Shown here: piece by piece, positions 61,793 through 64,000 of the stretch
How the letters are laid out: each line of letters starts with the position of its first letter
Position numbering within the stretch: the first letter of the stretch is position 1
Assembly (NCBI GenBank): GCA_038373885.1
Contig: JAWZYV010011903.1
Location: 62,001 to 126,000, forward strand
Origin: Cheiracanthium punctorium
Taxonomy: Eukaryota > Arthropoda > Arachnida > Araneae > Cheiracanthiidae
Direction: 5' to 3'
Length of the DNA stretch: 64,000 bases
The notes under the pieces: model-generated
What the model was told of the DNA's origin: nothing
Seen by the model: the letters and a program-made list of their open reading frames with translations, nothing else
Database searches by the model: none
Made by a program: the position numbers and the translations under genes

Positions 61793-63304
61793 CAGTAGGG
61801 GATTCGAAATCCGGAACTTTTTTTTTTTTTCTTTTTTGCATTTTTCCCCCCCTTCACGTTTTTTTTTCTCCTTCCTATAAGCATATAAAAACGGATATTA
61901 TTTTCCTTTTTATTCCTCTTTTTTTTCTTTGAAAGACCGTTTTCAATTGAATATACGTAAAAATAAGGAAACCTGTTAAATTGGAAAGAATTTCGTCGAT
62001 CGCGGCAAAGTGCAGGGAAAGGAGGGCGCGGGCACGTACCAGGAGAATGATGGATCCTGTCTACTGGCACCTTTCTTCGCTTTGCGATCGGTGAGTTGCT
62101 GTTAGATCTTGTGTGGTAATTTTCAATTTCTCGTAACGTAAATAGATTTTATGCTATTATAGAATGACTTGCTTTAATGGGGAGAAAAATATGTGTCCTT
62201 TACGCACGCACACACACAGGCGCGCAGCTTCAAGTGTTGATGATTCATCTAGTCTGTTAAATGTAAACAAAGATGAACGGGATTTGGTCTGCTTAATGAC
62301 TGTTTCCCTCCCACCCTTCTCAAAGAACTGCAGATGTGTGAAGAAATGTTGGGTTGCGGTTTGCATAATAAATTGCTAGGCAAATCAACAGGCCGAGGAA
62401 AGGCGGCAGTTGATCCAAAAATTGCGCAACTGCTCTATCCGTCCTTCCGTAGCCCGCTGAATTGCGGTGTAGGATGAGTTATTTCAATCGGAAACTATGT
62501 ATAAAAAAACGTTAAGTAAAATTTTAAGATTATATTAGGTTGTAACGAAAGTTTCACGCCACCGCAAACATCGTCAGCACACAGTTCGCGTTGGCGTATT
62601 TGCTCCTATTTTGTCAAACGATTTTTGGCATTTGAAAGAAAGAGGTTTACTTTATAACATTGTGTTGTGAAATCTGTAAAAAATATAGTTATCATTAAGT
62701 ATAAGGTGTCCCAAATGAAACTATCACTCTAGAGGATTAGAACCATCATTTACTTCCATTTGTGTTGCAAAAAATCAGCTACATAATATCAACAAATTAT
62801 GAGTACAGCTTTAAGTACTATTGTTGTATCATGTGACACTGTGCAGGTTTGGTACCGAAAGTTAAAAATCAGTTATCTAAGGAGTTAGAAGTTAGTTTTT
62901 CAGGCAGATATGGCGGAAAACTTTCGTTACAACCTGATATAAGTTGCATATTTTCAGCCAATTTAGTTGCAGCAATCGTCATCCATCTGAAATAATTGTT
63001 GCTCGGCTCGATAACATAGCTTTCGAATTTTTTAATGGATTACTTCATCTTTAACATACTGTATTATTCATTCATTCTTTTTTTTTTAATCAGATATATA
63101 TAATCGCGTGCATATTTTTAAAGTTTTTATTTAATAGAGTTTCAGTTAATATTAATTAACGTCATAATAGATGCTAAAATGCAGAAGGGCCTATGCTACA
63201 GCTTACATCGGAAGACTTCCGGAAATCGGTAAAGTTCGCAGCCGGTATCCCAAAATCCGGAATGGGTCCGGTCCCGAGCATTCCGGATTTTGGGTTCCCT
63301 ACTG
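61793..63304. mobile_element. Pogo/Tigger-like element with GC-rich interior
   Basis: Termini CAGTAGGGGATTCGAAATCC and (reverse complement) CAGTAGGGAACCCAAAATCC, with TA at 61791-61792 and 63305-63306. The right end holds an extra inverted copy of ATTCCGGATTTTGGG. The interior 61990-62470 is CpG-rich for this window. No transposase recognised. Contains a second MITE at 62537-62935. Confidence 0.75.
62537..62935. mobile_element. MITE with AGGTTGTAACGAAAGTTT termini
   Basis: 399 bp, inverted termini AGGTTGTAACGAAAGTTT and AAACTTTCGTTACAACCT (18 bp perfect). Mariner-like by its ends. Nested in the pogo-like element. Confidence 0.8.
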
Positions 63305-63496
63305 TACTAATTATACTTAAATTTTGATGCAAAATAATAAACTAAACGCAGCTTGCTCTTGGCTTGTAATTTAAGGTCAGAAGACACGTTACTAATTTAA
63401 TACATCTACGAAACATTAACTGCTACACTTTTACGTTGAGTCGTAAAACGTAATGTCATTAAATTCTCATAAAATAACCTCTAATTATTACTAAAT

Positions 63497-63962
63497 CTAT
63501 ATCGCATATATATATCCCCTACTTTTATTTCTATTTCTTCTTCATGATCCATAACTTTTGCCGGTAGTTTGACTTTAATAGATTTATTCAACCACTCTAA
63601 TTTAAATTTATTTTTTTCGCTCGCATCTACTGCGCAAGCTTTATGCTCATTGTTTAAATTAATATCCATATTTATAATGTTATCTTTGTTAACTAACAAA
63701 ATATCATCTTCACAAACTGATGACGCAATCTATATCGCATATATATATCCCCTACTTTTATTTCTATTTCTTCTTCATGATCCATAACTTTTGCCGGTAG
63801 TTTGACTTTAATAGATTTATGCAACCACTCGAATTTAAATTTATTTTTTTCGCTCGCATCTACTGCGCAAGCTTTATACTCATTGTTTAAATTAATATCC
63901 ATATTTATAATGTTATCTTGGTTAACTAACAAAATATCATCTTCACTAACTGATGACGCAAT
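63497..63962 (-). repeat. Recent 233-bp tandem duplication of a coding-like segment
   Basis: Two copies with only about five differences, period 233 bp (63497-63729 and 63730-63962). On the minus strand both read EDDILLVN.DNIINMDINLN, ACAVDASEKNKFK.EWL and KSIKVKLPAKVMDHEEEIEI, ending KVGDIYMRYR. Since 233 is not a multiple of three, the upstream copy runs into a stop after RYRLRHQFVKMIFC, while the second copy ends RYRFSNN. The frame continues to the window edge upstream (NCTAHALKRMWEIASSV). I do not recognise the protein. It may be the end of a transposon or host gene cut by the window. Confidence 0.7.
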
Positions 63963-64000
63963 TTCCCACATGCGTTTCAGAGCGTGTGCGGTACAATTCC

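Noticed and set aside
61783..62070. Candidate 5' exon of mask on the minus strand
   Set aside because: Sequence shows no similarity to MASK N-termini and lies inside an element with TA flanks and terminal repeats.

Overview
The window is AT-rich eukaryotic genomic DNA. It is occupied almost entirely by one large, intron-rich gene on the minus strand, with dense transposon debris in its introns. The gene is the orthologue of Drosophila mask and vertebrate ANKHD1/ANKRD17: two blocks of ankyrin repeats, a Gln-rich linker, then a basic coiled coil. Introns of several kb and the many mariner/Tc1, hAT, pogo/Tigger, piggyBac-like and Helitron remnants fit an arthropod, most plausibly a chelicerate such as a spider. 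That placement is inference; no single feature proves it.

Mask runs from right to left. Sixteen exons between 61088 and 13440 join with conserved phases and GT/AG borders into about 4.86 kb of coding sequence (about 1,620 residues). The first ankyrin block is exons 61088-49703. The linker is exons 44243-44144 and 43968-42003. The second block, ten repeats, is exons 39458-18550. The coiled coil and acidic tail are exons 15348-15151 and 13629-13440. The N-terminus lies beyond the right edge. The KH domain expected downstream is not visible in the 13.4 kb to the left. The long linker exon needs a one-base frame change inside a Gln/Pro-rich run near 42500.

Region by region: 1-3060 holds two broken Helitron copies, one split by an hAT-like MITE. 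3061-7078 holds a Tigger-like MITE, a direct duplication and a degenerate mariner. 7079-13439 is about 6 kb with no recognisable transposon. 13.4-28.6 kb alternates exons with foldback elements and MITEs. The 10.4 kb intron 28586-38847 holds long inverted repeats 8.8 kb apart, which enclose Tc1-like elements, a decayed satellite, MITEs and a SINE. 44.4-47.8 kb is a nest of two elements, each with a perfect 6-bp target duplication. 48.6-51.6 kb holds an element rich in AAGCTT motifs, two SINEs and a 172-175 bp tandem repeat. 52.9-60.4 kb contains two copies of a non-autonomous hAT family and a mariner nested in a Tigger-like element. 61.8-63.3 kb is another pogo/Tigger-like element, and 63.5-64 kb carries a recent 233-bp tandem duplication of an unidentified coding-like segment.

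Apart from mask I see no intact gene, no CRISPR array and no convincing tRNA or rRNA gene. Most of the interest lies in the repeat architecture and in the mask frame break.
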